From NCBI GenBank assembly GCA_004356685.1, contig SMWS01000016.1, positions 1 to 14,185 of the forward strand: a stretch of 14,185 nucleotides of DNA, written 5' to 3'. Positions 1 to 8,016 of this stretch are shown in pieces (within the stretch, counting starts at the first letter, position 1; the number at the start of each line of letters is the position of its first letter). The notes beneath the pieces are model-generated. The model saw only the letters and a program-made list of their open reading frames with translations, was not told where the DNA came from and made no database searches. The stretch is from Deltaproteobacteria bacterium (GTDB lineage: Bacteria; Desulfobacterota_D; UBA1144; Nemesobacterales; N074bin48). A program made the position numbers and the translations under genes.

Positions 1-1
1 A

Positions 2-289
2 GAGTCTCAGCTTAATAAAGAACTACAGGATGTTATGACAGTATTAATTTCTCTACCTAATATAGGTGATGTTACTGCCAAACGTTTATATAATGAGGGG
101 TATCATACCTTAGAAGACATTGCGTTTTCTGACCCAGATGCAATAGCCAAAGCTGGTAATCTAAAATCCGGTGAGGAAGTACAGAATATTCAAAAGGCCG
201 CCCGTATCGCCTTAAAAGATAAGCTAGAAAATATTAGTATAGAAGATGAATCTGATGATATTCAAAATCCGAAGTCTGATTCAAATTAG
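2..289 (+). CDS. nusA: Transcription termination/antitermination factor NusA, C-terminal end (partial)
   Basis: The reading frame is open from the window edge (first full codon at base 2) to the TAG at 287-289, so this is the 3' end of a longer gene; the ATG at 35 is internal. NusA binds RNA polymerase and nascent RNA and modulates pausing, termination and antitermination. What is visible is a helix-hairpin-helix type C-terminal repeat: a LPNIGDVTAKRL hairpin, then YNEGYHTLEDIA, the same arrangement as the C-terminal repeat of NusA proteins, followed by an acidic tail (EDESDD). The S1 and KH domains would lie upstream, outside the window. Identity rests on this short module plus position directly before infB, where nusA normally sits. 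A different HhH protein is possible but unlikely in this context. ylxR, often found between nusA and infB, is absent. Confidence 0.85.
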   Translation, partial: ESQLNKELQDVMTVLISLPNIGDVTAKRLYNEGYHTLEDIAFSDPDAIAKAGNLKSGEEVQNIQKAARIALKDKLENISIEDESDDIQNPKSDSN

Positions 290-296
290 CCGATAA

Positions 297-330
297 ATAC
301 TTTTAAGTATCACTTTTGCTTAAAATACTT
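297..330. repeat. Three copies of a 6-bp half-site (ATACTT/AAGTAT) upstream of infB
   Basis: ATACTT at 297-302, its reverse complement AAGTAT at 305-310 (2 bp apart, forming a small palindrome) and ATACTT again at 325-330. The last copy lies between the proposed -35 and -10 boxes of the infB promoter. The arrangement resembles an operator or a weak hairpin, but six-base AT-rich words recur easily by chance in such DNA. No regulator can be named. Confidence 0.25.
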
Positions 331-346
331 GTTTAGGTAGTATAAT
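316..346 (+). promoter_or_regulatory. Predicted sigma-70 promoter for infB operon
   Basis: A perfect -10 hexamer TATAAT lies at 341-346. The best -35 candidate is TTGCTT at 316-321 with a 19-bp spacer, longer than ideal. Transcription would start near 353, giving a leader of about 46 nt before infB. It sits in the 109-bp gap after nusA, the only sizeable gap in the cluster before 8946, so infB onward could be transcribed both from here and by read-through from nusA. Confidence 0.5.
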
Positions 347-398
347 GGATTAAATTAAAAAATAAATTTTATATAAATAGGCATAATTTTATTCAAAT

Positions 399-3029
399 AT
401 GAGAGTATACGAACTATCCAAAGAGCTTGGCATAATAAATAAAGATCTGATAGAGACTGCAAAATCTATTGGGATTAGTCTAAAAAGTCATGCAAGTTCG
501 ATAAGAGATGATGAAGTAATAAAAATAAAGGATAAACTAGGTAAATCTAAACAGCCTGTTAATGAAGCTCAAAATGCCGGTTCTGAAGCTGTTCCAGATA
601 CCAAAAAAGTGAAAGTATTAAAATCCGATTCAGGTCAACAAGTTGTAGAAAGACGTAAAGGGCCAAAAGTTATTCTTCGCCGAAAAAAGAAGGTCGAAGA
701 AGATATACAGCCCGGTAGTACCGAGCAGACCCAAGAGGCTTTGTCTGAAGCAAAAGATGACCTACCTGCAGTAGAAACAATACAGGAAAATCTAGAATCT
801 CTACCTGAAGAAATACCTTTAGAAGCTGAAGTTAAAGAAGCTACTCTTGATGATAAATTAACAAAAGAGACATCAAAGGATACCGATCAAAACAAAGAAA
901 GTCTTAAAACAACTGACGATGTCGCTGCTAAAAAAGATAAAAAACAAAAAGAGTATAGGACTCCAGAAAAGAAAGCTGGTGAAGTAGTTAAAGATACTAA
1001 AAAAACTAAGAAAAAAGGAAAGGTAGTAAAACCAAGAAAGGAAGAAATAATAGATGAAGATAGTTTAGAACAATTAAGAAAAGCCTTTAGAACAAAACTA
1101 CCTGTAAGAAAGAAAGAATATCTTGTTGAAAATAGGAGACCAAAAGCTAAATTTCATGATTCTTCCAGATACTCCAAAAGATCTGACAGGGGAGCTCCAG
1201 CTGCAAGAGGCGAAGCGCTAACTACAGAGCAAACAACAACCAATGGTCAGGTTATTCCTATAATTCCCAGGCCTTCTAAAAAAGTTATTAAGATTTCAGA
1301 ATCAGTTAATGTTTCAGAACTGGCCAAAAAAATGGGTGTAAAAGCAGGCACAGTTTTAAGAAAGTTGCTTTCCCTAGGAGTAACATCCTCTATAAATCAA
1401 TCTATCGATCACGAAACTGCAACTATCCTTGGACAGGAGTTTGATTATGAAGTGGTTTTAGATATATATCAAGAAGACCTACATCTTGTAGAAGTTGATT
1501 CAGACGAAGAGTCCAATTTAGTTTCCAGATACCCAGTTGTAACGGTAATGGGGCATGTGGATCATGGTAAGACAACACTTCTAGATACAATTCGCAAAAC
1601 TAAAGTAGCTGAAGGAGAAGCTGGAGGTATAACACAGCACATCGGTGCATATAGTGTTTCAGTTAAGGACAAAAAAGTTACTTTTATTGATACTCCTGGT
1701 CATGAGGCTTTTACGGCTATGAGAGCCAGAGGAGCGCAAGCTACTGATGTAGTTATACTTGTAGTTGCTGCTGATGATGGGGTAATGCCTCAAACCATAG
1801 AAGCTGCAAATCATGCTAAAGCCGCAAAAGTACCTGTTATAGTTGCAGTGAATAAAATAGACAAACCCGAAGCTGAACCTGACAGAGTAAAAAGAGAATT
1901 ATCTGAAATAGGGCTTGTGCCAGAAGATTGGGGTGGAGATACACTATTTGCTGATGTTTCAGCCAAAACGGGTCAGGGAATTGAAGAACTATTAGAACTT
2001 ATTTTACTGCAGGCCGATATCTTAGAGTTAAAGGCAAACCCAGATAAACGAGCAAATGGAATAGTTGTCGAATCTAAGCTTGATAAAGGCAGAGGGCCAA
2101 TTGCTACAGTAATAGTGAAAGAAGGAACACTGAAAGTAGGAGATTGTCTAATATCTGGAGTAGATTACGGTAGAGTCAGGGCACTTATAGATGATCTAGG
2201 AACCAATATGAAAGAGGCAGGCCCATCAATTCCTGCAGAAATTATGGGGTTTTCTACAATTCCTACAGCGGGAGTTCCTTTTTACGTAGTTAGCGATGAA
2301 AAAACGCTGAAAGAAATACTTTCTCACAGAGAAATTAAAGAAAGCGTAGGCGTATCAGTGCAGGAAAGAAAATTATCACTAGAAAATTTATTTGAAAATT
2401 TAGAGAAAAGTAAAACAAAAGAACTGACGCTTATTATTAAAGCTGATGTCCAGGGATCAGTAGGGGCACTTATAGATTCTATAGAAAAACTTAGTACAGA
2501 TAAATGCACAGTCAAGATAGTTCATGCTGCAGTAGGGGCTATTAATGAGTCAGATATTGTTTTAGCAAGCGCCTCAAATGCCATTGTTTTGGGATTTAAC
2601 GTTAGACCTGATCCTAAGTCTCTTATGCTTTCTGAAAGGCAGTCTGTAATTATAGAACTCCACAGCATAATATATGATGCAATTGATAGAATCAAAAGTG
2701 CAATGGAGGGTCTGCTAGAGCCAATCAAAAAAGAAAATATACTTGGTCATGCTGAGGTCAGGGATACTTTCCATGTATCAAAGATAGGCACGATAGCAGG
2801 TTGTCATATAGGTGATGGAAAATTTGTAAGAAATTCTAATGTTAGACTAATTAGAGACGGTATAGTTATTTACGACGGCGTTCTGCAATCACTAAGAAGG
2901 TTCAAAGACGATGTAAAAGAAGTTCAAAACGGATATGAATGTGGTATAGGCATTCAAAATTTTAACGATATAAAAGTAGGAGATGTTTTAGAAAATTATA
3001 TTATTGAGGAAGAGAAACAAAAGCTTTAG
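399..3029 (+). CDS. infB: Translation initiation factor IF-2
   Basis: IF-2 is the GTPase that brings initiator fMet-tRNA to the small subunit and promotes subunit joining. The 876-residue product is of ordinary length for the family. Residues 1-50 form an IF2N module (MRVYELSKELGI). Residues about 50-290 are a low-complexity Lys/Glu-rich linker. A second IF2N module lies near 298-350 (VSELAKKMGVKAGTVLRKLL). The G domain shows G1 GHVDHGKT at 385-392, G3 DTPGH at 431-435, G4 NKID at 485-488 and G5 SAK at 521-523. The C-terminal domains II-IV follow, with the fMet-tRNA binding region at the end. The start is firm: the frame has a stop at 384-386 and this is the first start codon after it. No Shine-Dalgarno lies within 15 bases upstream (TTTTATTCAAAT). 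It ends 7 bp before the next gene, consistent with an operon. Confidence 0.98.
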   Translation: MRVYELSKELGIINKDLIETAKSIGISLKSHASSIRDDEVIKIKDKLGKSKQPVNEAQNAGSEAVPDTKKVKVLKSDSGQQVVERRKGPKVILRRKKKVEEDIQPGSTEQTQEALSEAKDDLPAVETIQENLESLPEEIPLEAEVKEATLDDKLTKETSKDTDQNKESLKTTDDVAAKKDKKQKEYRTPEKKAGEVVKDTKKTKKKGKVVKPRKEEIIDEDSLEQLRKAFRTKLPVRKKEYLVENRRPKAKFHDSSRYSKRSDRGAPAARGEALTTEQTTTNGQVIPIIPRPSKKVIKISESVNVSELAKKMGVKAGTVLRKLLSLGVTSSINQSIDHETATILGQEFDYEVVLDIYQEDLHLVEVDSDEESNLVSRYPVVTVMGHVDHGKTTLLDTIRKTKVAEGEAGGITQHIGAYSVSVKDKKVTFIDTPGHEAFTAMRARGAQATDVVILVVAADDGVMPQTIEAANHAKAAKVPVIVAVNKIDKPEAEPDRVKRELSEIGLVPEDWGGDTLFADVSAKTGQGIEELLELILLQADILELKANPDKRANGIVVESKLDKGRGPIATVIVKEGTLKVGDCLISGVDYGRVRALIDDLGTNMKEAGPSIPAEIMGFSTIPTAGVPFYVVSDEKTLKEILSHREIKESVGVSVQERKLSLENLFENLEKSKTKELTLIIKADVQGSVGALIDSIEKLSTDKCTVKIVHAAVGAINESDIVLASASNAIVLGFNVRPDPKSLMLSERQSVIIELHSIIYDAIDRIKSAMEGLLEPIKKENILGHAEVRDTFHVSKIGTIAGCHIGDGKFVRNSNVRLIRDGIVIYDGVLQSLRRFKDDVKEVQNGYECGIGIQNFNDIKVGDVLENYIIEEEKQKL

Positions 3030-3036
3030 AAACTAA

Positions 3037-3327
3037 ATGGTAGTAGGTGTTCTAAAGATCGAGCTTTTTATTGAAGGAAGCAGATCTCTTAAAGATAAAC
3101 GTACAGTAGTTAAAAGCATTACTGAAAAAGTAAGAAATAAATTTAAGAATGTCTCTATTTCTGAAGTAGGCTCAAACGATTTATGGCAGAAAGCTACCCT
3201 CGGCGTTTGTATAATTACCAATGAAGGTCCTTTTGCAAATTCAGTTCTTGACCAGGTTTTAAACTACATACAAACCATAAGTGCTGACAGAATATTTAAT
3301 AATGAAATAGAAATAATACATCTATGA
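3037..3327 (+). CDS. ylxP: DUF503 (YlxP-like) protein
   Basis: A 96-residue protein of the DUF503 family (B. subtilis YlxP is a member). It shows the characteristic opening (VVGVLKIELFIEGSRSLKDKR), the middle block ISEVGSNDLWQKATLGV and a C-terminal stretch ending in an isolated beta strand (EIEIIHL). The molecular function is not established. Its conserved position between infB and rbfA suggests a part in ribosome maturation or translation, which is inference from context only. It begins 7 bp after infB, and 22 bp separate it from rbfA. No clear Shine-Dalgarno precedes the ATG (TTTAGAAACTAA), so it may be translated by coupling to infB. Confidence 0.9.
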   Translation: MVVGVLKIELFIEGSRSLKDKRTVVKSITEKVRNKFKNVSISEVGSNDLWQKATLGVCIITNEGPFANSVLDQVLNYIQTISADRIFNNEIEIIHL

Positions 3328-3349
3328 TATAGATACTGGAGAACAAAAT

Positions 3350-3703
3350 TTGGGTTTTGGAATTAAAAGAAATACAAGAGTAGGCGGGCTTATAAAAGAA
3401 GAAATAGCAAAAATGCTCGTAAAAGGCGATATAAAAGATCCAAGGCTTATCGATGCTGTTATTACCGGAGTGAAAATGACAGATGATCTGGGGCTTATAA
3501 GAATCTATTTTAGTACCATGAATAGGGATCACCCTATAGAGGATATAGAAAAAGGATTTAATAGCGCAAAGGGTTTTATCAAAACAAAACTATCAAAAAA
3601 ATTAAGATTAAAGAAATTTCCTGAATTTAGATTTGAATATGACAAGTCGGTTGAATCTGGGTACAGAGTAGACGATTTAATAAAGGAATCTCTTAGTGAA
3701 TGA
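3350..3703 (+). CDS. rbfA: 30S ribosome-binding factor A
   Basis: RbfA is a small KH-fold assembly factor that binds the immature 30S subunit and is needed for late 16S rRNA maturation. The 117-residue product matches the family length and pattern: an N-terminal helix with basic residues (IKRNTRVGGLIKEEIAKML), a central strand (GLIRIYFST), a helical block with GFNSAKGFIKTKLSKKLRLKKFPEFRFEYD and a short tail. The start is TTG at 3350, supported by GGAG at 3338-3341 with an 8-base spacer; the next in-frame ATG is after residue 20 and would remove the first conserved helix. Its stop overlaps the start of the following DHH gene by 8 bases, indicating translational coupling. Confidence 0.93.
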   Translation: MGFGIKRNTRVGGLIKEEIAKMLVKGDIKDPRLIDAVITGVKMTDDLGLIRIYFSTMNRDHPIEDIEKGFNSAKGFIKTKLSKKLRLKKFPEFRFEYDKSVESGYRVDDLIKESLSE

Positions 3704-4679
3704 CTTTGAAAATATTGCCGATCTAATTAATAGCAACAGCAATTTTGTTATTGCATCACACGAAAACCCTGATGAAGATGCTATTGGCTCCACTATTGCA
3801 CTTGGTCTGGCATTAGAACAATTGAATAAAAATGTTTATTTATACAATGAGACTGGGGTGCCGGCAGCACTGAAGTTTTTACCTAAATCAAAGAAAATAC
3901 ATAAAAATATTAAAAACATTCCTTTTGAACCCGATGCAGTTGTAATAGCAGACTGTACCGATTCTCTCAGAGTAGGAAAAGTATTTGATAGATATCTGCA
4001 TGATTTGTCCGTGATAAAAATAACCATAGATCACCATTTTACTAAGAAGACAAAACCCCAATATAGTATTGTTGATCAGCAAGCACCGTCTACTGGTTTT
4101 TTAATATATAAATTACTGAAAAAGTTGGAAATAGATATTACAAAGGATATAGCTGTTAATATTTATGCTACGATTGTCGGCGATACAGGATCATTTGCTT
4201 ATTCTAATACAACATCAGAGACCTTCATTATTGCATCAGAACTTTTGAAGTATGGCGTAAATCCTTATGAAATATCAAAAAACATTTATGAAAATGAATC
4301 ACTGAAAAAAATAAAGTTATTAGGAAAGGTTCTAAACACTTTAGAGCTGAGTCACGGCGGTAGGGTAGCTACAGTACTAGTATCAAGAGAAATGTTTAAA
4401 ATTACAGACACAACAAAACAGCATACAGAAGGTCTAGTAAATTATCCAAGGTCAATAAAGGGCGTGGAGCTTGCAGTCTTAATGAGACAGGAAGAAGACG
4501 AGCTAAAAGATGAGAACTGGAAAATAAGTTTAAGATCCAAAAATGATATTAACGTAGCACTTATTGCCCAAAGTTTTGGGGGCGGAGGTCATAGGTCTGC
4601 CGCTGGCTGCAGTATAAAGGGCGATCTTAGCAAAGCAAGAGAAAAACTAGTTAGCGAAATTGAAAAGGCAATTAAGTGA
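3696..4679 (+). CDS. nrnA: DHH/DHHA1 phosphoesterase, NrnA-like oligoribonuclease / pAp phosphatase
   Basis: Members of this family degrade very short RNAs (2-5 nt) and many also dephosphorylate 3'-phosphoadenosine 5'-phosphate, using two divalent metals. The 327-residue product carries the full DHH signature: HENPDEDAIGS (H22, D26, D28), a second metal-binding Asp at D86 in VIADCTDS, DHH at 112-114, and D163 in GDTGSF. A C-terminal DHHA1 domain has GGGGH at 295-299 followed by RSAAG. All metal ligands are present; the Glu in PDEDA replaces the more common Gly but is not a ligand. The start is GTG at 3696 with AGGA at 3684-3687; the ATG at 3700 is out of frame and leads quickly to a stop. It overlaps rbfA by 8 bases and truB by 4. 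Sited with pnp, it plausibly completes RNA turnover. Which of the two activities dominates cannot be told from sequence. Confidence 0.9.
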   Translation: MNDFENIADLINSNSNFVIASHENPDEDAIGSTIALGLALEQLNKNVYLYNETGVPAALKFLPKSKKIHKNIKNIPFEPDAVVIADCTDSLRVGKVFDRYLHDLSVIKITIDHHFTKKTKPQYSIVDQQAPSTGFLIYKLLKKLEIDITKDIAVNIYATIVGDTGSFAYSNTTSETFIIASELLKYGVNPYEISKNIYENESLKKIKLLGKVLNTLELSHGGRVATVLVSREMFKITDTTKQHTEGLVNYPRSIKGVELAVLMRQEEDELKDENWKISLRSKNDINVALIAQSFGGGGHRSAAGCSIKGDLSKAREKLVSEIEKAIK

Positions 4680-5587
4680 ATGGCATTTTGATAGTAGATA
4701 AACCTACCGGTATTTCTTCTGCCCAGACACTAAATAAGATTAAAAAAAGTATAAGAGTAAAGAAGGCAGGTCATACGGGAACTCTCGATCCATTTGCTAC
4801 CGGGGTGCTCACCGTTTGTTTAAACGAGGCTACTAAAATAATACCATTTCTTAATGAAAATATTAAAGAATATGAAGCTGTTATGAAGTTTGGAGAAAGA
4901 ACCGATACACTGGATCTTACGGGAAAGGTTACTGATAGAGCCAAAAATATTGATATATCGATTTCAGATATCATTTCTACAATAAATAATTACGTAGGAA
5001 ATATAGAACAACAACCGCCTGATTATTCCGCAGTTAAGATAAATGGTAAAAGATTATACCAACTAGCAAGAAAGAAAATAAAGGTAAATAAACCAAAAAG
5101 AAAAATATATGTAGAAAAAATTGAAATTTTAGATTATGATAACCCGTTTGTAAGAATATTGGTGAGGTGTTCTACAGGGACCTACGTTAGATCACTTGCT
5201 GATAGTATAGGTGAGGATTTAAAGGTTTTTGCACATTTAGTTGAATTAAGAAGGGTTAAATCCGGGGTTTTTGATATTGAAAATTCATATACTCTTGAGG
5301 ATATAGATTCAGGGAATTATAAAATTATAAATATGAGTGAAGCAATTTCTTATGTTAAATCTTTAAAAATTAATAAAGATAATACATACAAAATTAAAAG
5401 TGGCATAAATCTTAGAAAAGGTGATCTTAATAGCTCTAATCTGACTGATATTAGAAGAGATGATGTTATTAAGGTTATGTATGATAATAATTTAATTTGT
5501 ATAGCTAAATCACTTGTATCGTTGGAAGATTTAGTTATGATGGATGACAGTGAAGAGGTATTTAAAATCTTGAGAGTTTTCAATTAG
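4676..5587 (+). CDS. truB: tRNA pseudouridine(55) synthase TruB
   Basis: TruB converts uridine 55 in the T-loop of tRNAs to pseudouridine. The 303-residue product opens with GILIVDKPTGISS and has the catalytic motif GHTGTLDPFATGVL with the nucleophilic Asp at D38. Further family blocks are YEAVMKFGERTDTLD, QQPPDYSAVKINGKRLYQLAR and the RCSTGTYVRSLADSIGEDL motif. The C-terminal part (after about 230) is less conserved and would hold the PUA-like extension. The start is GTG at 4676 inside GTGA, overlapping the upstream stop by 4 bases, with AAAGG at 4664-4668; an ATG at 4680 is out of frame. ribF, often found just downstream in other bacteria, is missing; rpsO follows after 24 bp. Confidence 0.96.
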   Translation: MNGILIVDKPTGISSAQTLNKIKKSIRVKKAGHTGTLDPFATGVLTVCLNEATKIIPFLNENIKEYEAVMKFGERTDTLDLTGKVTDRAKNIDISISDIISTINNYVGNIEQQPPDYSAVKINGKRLYQLARKKIKVNKPKRKIYVEKIEILDYDNPFVRILVRCSTGTYVRSLADSIGEDLKVFAHLVELRRVKSGVFDIENSYTLEDIDSGNYKIINMSEAISYVKSLKINKDNTYKIKSGINLRKGDLNSSNLTDIRRDDVIKVMYDNNLICIAKSLVSLEDLVMMDDSEEVFKILRVFN

Positions 5588-5611
5588 ATTACTCTAATCG
5601 GAGGGATTTAC

Positions 5612-5881
5612 ATGGATGTAACAGTTTTGGAAAAAAGTGAAGTAATAAAGCAGTTTGCTTTACACAGCACTGATGTTGGTTCACCTGAAGTAAAAATTGC
5701 GGTACTGACAAAGAGAATAAAGAATCTGGCAAAACACCTTCAGAAGTCAAAAAAGGATGTTCATTCAAGAAAAGGTTTAATTGATATGATTAACAAAAGA
5801 AAAAAACTGCTTAGATATCTAAATAATGAGGATAATAATCGGTATCTTCAAATAGTTGAAAAATTAGAGTTGAGAAAATAA
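5612..5881 (+). CDS. rpsO: 30S ribosomal protein S15
   Basis: S15 is a primary 16S rRNA-binding protein of the small-subunit platform and contacts the large subunit. The 89-residue length is the usual one for bacteria. The conserved core is intact: HSTDVGSPEVKIAVLTKRIKNLAKHL, then KKDVHSRKGL and KRKKLLRYL. A strong Shine-Dalgarno GGAGGG at 5600-5605 lies 6 bases before the ATG, the best in the cluster along with that of pnp, as expected for a highly expressed ribosomal protein. The rpsO-pnp pairing is widespread. S15 represses its own translation in some bacteria, but no convincing pseudoknot or hairpin can be seen in the 24-bp upstream gap. Confidence 0.97.
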   Translation: MDVTVLEKSEVIKQFALHSTDVGSPEVKIAVLTKRIKNLAKHLQKSKKDVHSRKGLIDMINKRKKLLRYLNNEDNNRYLQIVEKLELRK

Positions 5882-5887
5882 TAAAAC

Positions 5888-5905
5888 GGAGGAATTACTA
5901 TATTG
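5888..5905 (+). promoter_or_regulatory. Shine-Dalgarno deciding the TTG start of pnp
   Basis: GGAGGA at 5888-5893 followed by 9 bases and TTG at 5903-5905. The following residues match the N terminus expected for PNPase, and no in-frame ATG lies nearby, so the TTG is taken as the start. Confidence 0.8.
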
Positions 5906-8008
5906 AGTTCTGGACATCGTAGGATTACTGAGCAATTATTCGGAAGAACACTAGAGATTGAAACAGGCAGACTGGCAAAACAGGCAAATGGCGCGGTTTT
6001 ACTTCAATATGGAGATACCGTTGTTCTTGCAACTGTTGCAGCTTCTAAGGAAGCTATAGAAGGAGAAGACTTTTTACCTCTAACTGTAAATTATCAGGAG
6101 AAATCCTATGCTGCTGGAAGAATCCCAGGAGGCTATTTTAAAAGAGAAGGAAGACCTTCGGAAAAAGAGATTTTAACATCGAGGCTGATTGACAGGCCGA
6201 TGAGGCCACTGTTTCCTAAAACATATACCTTTCCAACTCAGATTATTGTAACAGTTATGTCTGCAGATCAACAAAATGATCCCGATGTTTTATCTATAAC
6301 TGCGGCTTCATCTGCACTTATGACATCTAATATACCTTTTGCAGGACCAGTGGCCGGAGTAAGGGTAGGAAGAATAGATGGAGAATTTGTTTGCAATCCC
6401 ATAAAGTCTCAAATTGAGGAAAGCGATATTGATCTTATAGTAGCCGGTACTGAAGATGCGATTGTTATGGTGGAAAGCGGGTCAAAGGAAGTATCTGAAT
6501 CTGATATAATTGATGCGCTGATGTTTGCTCATGAGTGTATTAATAAATTCATAGAGCCACAGAAAAAGTTGATTTCCGATTTAGATATTATAAAAATTGA
6601 GCTTCCTCAAGAGCAAGATAACTCTGAGCTATATAATGAGATTAGCAGTTTTTCTAAGGATAAGCTTATTGAGGCTTTATTTACAAAAGAGAAGCAGGAA
6701 AGAGCTACAAAAGTTAATCAGATATTTAGTGAGATAACTGAAAATTTTAGCGATAAATACCCCGATAGCGAAGAACTAATTACAAAACAGTTTGAAATTT
6801 TAAAAAGAGATTTGTTAAGAAAGACTGTAGTAAACGATGAGAAAAGAATTGATGGCAGGTCATTTACTGATATAAGAGATATCTCAATAGAAATAGGATT
6901 TCTGCCGAGAACCCACGGATCGGCACTTTTTACAAGAGGTGAAACACAGGCTGCCGTAATTGCTACTCTTGGTACATCTTATGATGTACAAAAAATCGAT
7001 TCTTTAGATGGAGACATAAAAAGAAGCTTTATGCTGCATTATAATTTTCCGCCATTTTCGGTTGGAGAAGTAGGCAACCGCTTGGGGCCTGGCAGAAGAG
7101 AAATAGGACATGGCGTTTTGGCTGAAAGATCAATCAGAAATATGATCCCTTCGAAAGATGAATTTCCTTATACCATTAGGGTGGTTTCTGATATTCTGGA
7201 ATCAAATGGTTCTTCATCAATGGCAACAGTATGCGGCACATCTCTGGCTTTAATGGATGCGGGTGTACCTATAAAAGATCATGTTGCAGGAGTAGCAATG
7301 GGACTTATCAAAGAGGATGATAAGGTTGCCATACTAACTGACATACTTGGGGATGAAGATCACCTGGGTGATATGGACTTTAAAGTAGCAGGAACTGAAA
7401 AAGGTATAACTGCTTTGCAGATGGATATAAAGATAACGGGAGTTACAAGAGAAATACTTGAGACTGCCCTTACTCAGGCAAAAGATGCCAGGATGTTTAT
7501 ACTTGGAAAAATGAAAGAAGCACTAACAGGGCCAAGGGATTCCATATCTGAATATGCGCCAATGATAACCTCTATTAAAATAGATCCGGCAAAGATTAAA
7601 GATATAATTGGCAGTGGTGGGAAAATAATCAAGAAAATAGTAGAAGAATCTGGAGCACAAATTGATATTCAGGATGATGGTACTGTTAATGTGGCTGCTG
7701 TACTAAGATCTGCCTCCGATAAAGCAATTAAGATGATTAACTTAATTCTTGAAGAAATAGAGGTTGACAAGGTGTACATAGGAAAAGTTAAGCGCATCCT
7801 TGATTTTGGCGCCGTTGCCGAGCTTATGAATGGAAAGGACGGACTAATACATATATCTGAGCTTGCTCCAGAAAGAGTCAAAGAGGTTACAGATATACTT
7901 AAAGAAGGTGACGAAGTTTTAGTGAGATGCATTGAAAAAGGCAGGGACGGCAAAATAAGGCTAAGCAGGAAAGCAGCATTAGATGAAGATATAGAAAATT
8001 ATAGATAA
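5903..8008 (+). CDS. pnp: Polyribonucleotide nucleotidyltransferase (PNPase)
   Basis: PNPase degrades RNA 3'-to-5' using phosphate, releasing nucleoside diphosphates. It acts as a trimer and is a main exonuclease of bacterial mRNA decay. The 701-residue product has the complete domain order. The first RNase PH-like domain spans about 10-145 (AGRIPGGYFKREGRPSEKE, SRLIDRPMRPLFP). An all-helical linker lies near 240-310. The second, catalytic RNase PH domain spans about 315-550 (RTHGSALFTRGETQA, SNGSSSMATVCG, GDMDFKVAGTEKGITALQMD). A KH domain follows with GSGGK at 570-574, then an S1 domain at about 622-692. No catalytic block appears damaged. It starts at TTG, 21 bases after rpsO. Many pnp genes are autoregulated through a leader hairpin, but the short gap here holds none that I can see. 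Confidence 0.98.
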   Translation: MSSGHRRITEQLFGRTLEIETGRLAKQANGAVLLQYGDTVVLATVAASKEAIEGEDFLPLTVNYQEKSYAAGRIPGGYFKREGRPSEKEILTSRLIDRPMRPLFPKTYTFPTQIIVTVMSADQQNDPDVLSITAASSALMTSNIPFAGPVAGVRVGRIDGEFVCNPIKSQIEESDIDLIVAGTEDAIVMVESGSKEVSESDIIDALMFAHECINKFIEPQKKLISDLDIIKIELPQEQDNSELYNEISSFSKDKLIEALFTKEKQERATKVNQIFSEITENFSDKYPDSEELITKQFEILKRDLLRKTVVNDEKRIDGRSFTDIRDISIEIGFLPRTHGSALFTRGETQAAVIATLGTSYDVQKIDSLDGDIKRSFMLHYNFPPFSVGEVGNRLGPGRREIGHGVLAERSIRNMIPSKDEFPYTIRVVSDILESNGSSSMATVCGTSLALMDAGVPIKDHVAGVAMGLIKEDDKVAILTDILGDEDHLGDMDFKVAGTEKGITALQMDIKITGVTREILETALTQAKDARMFILGKMKEALTGPRDSISEYAPMITSIKIDPAKIKDIIGSGGKIIKKIVEESGAQIDIQDDGTVNVAAVLRSASDKAIKMINLILEEIEVDKVYIGKVKRILDFGAVAELMNGKDGLIHISELAPERVKEVTDILKEGDEVLVRCIEKGRDGKIRLSRKAALDEDIENYR

Positions 8009-8016
8009 ACTGTAAA

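Noticed and set aside
3296..3532. A 78-residue open frame on the minus strand overlapping ylxP and rbfA
   Set aside because: It is antisense to two conserved genes and has no ribosome site or recognisable domain.
7669..7953. A 94-residue open frame on the minus strand inside pnp
   Set aside because: It lies entirely within the S1 and KH coding region of pnp, has Ser/Thr/Leu-rich antisense composition and matches no family I recognise.
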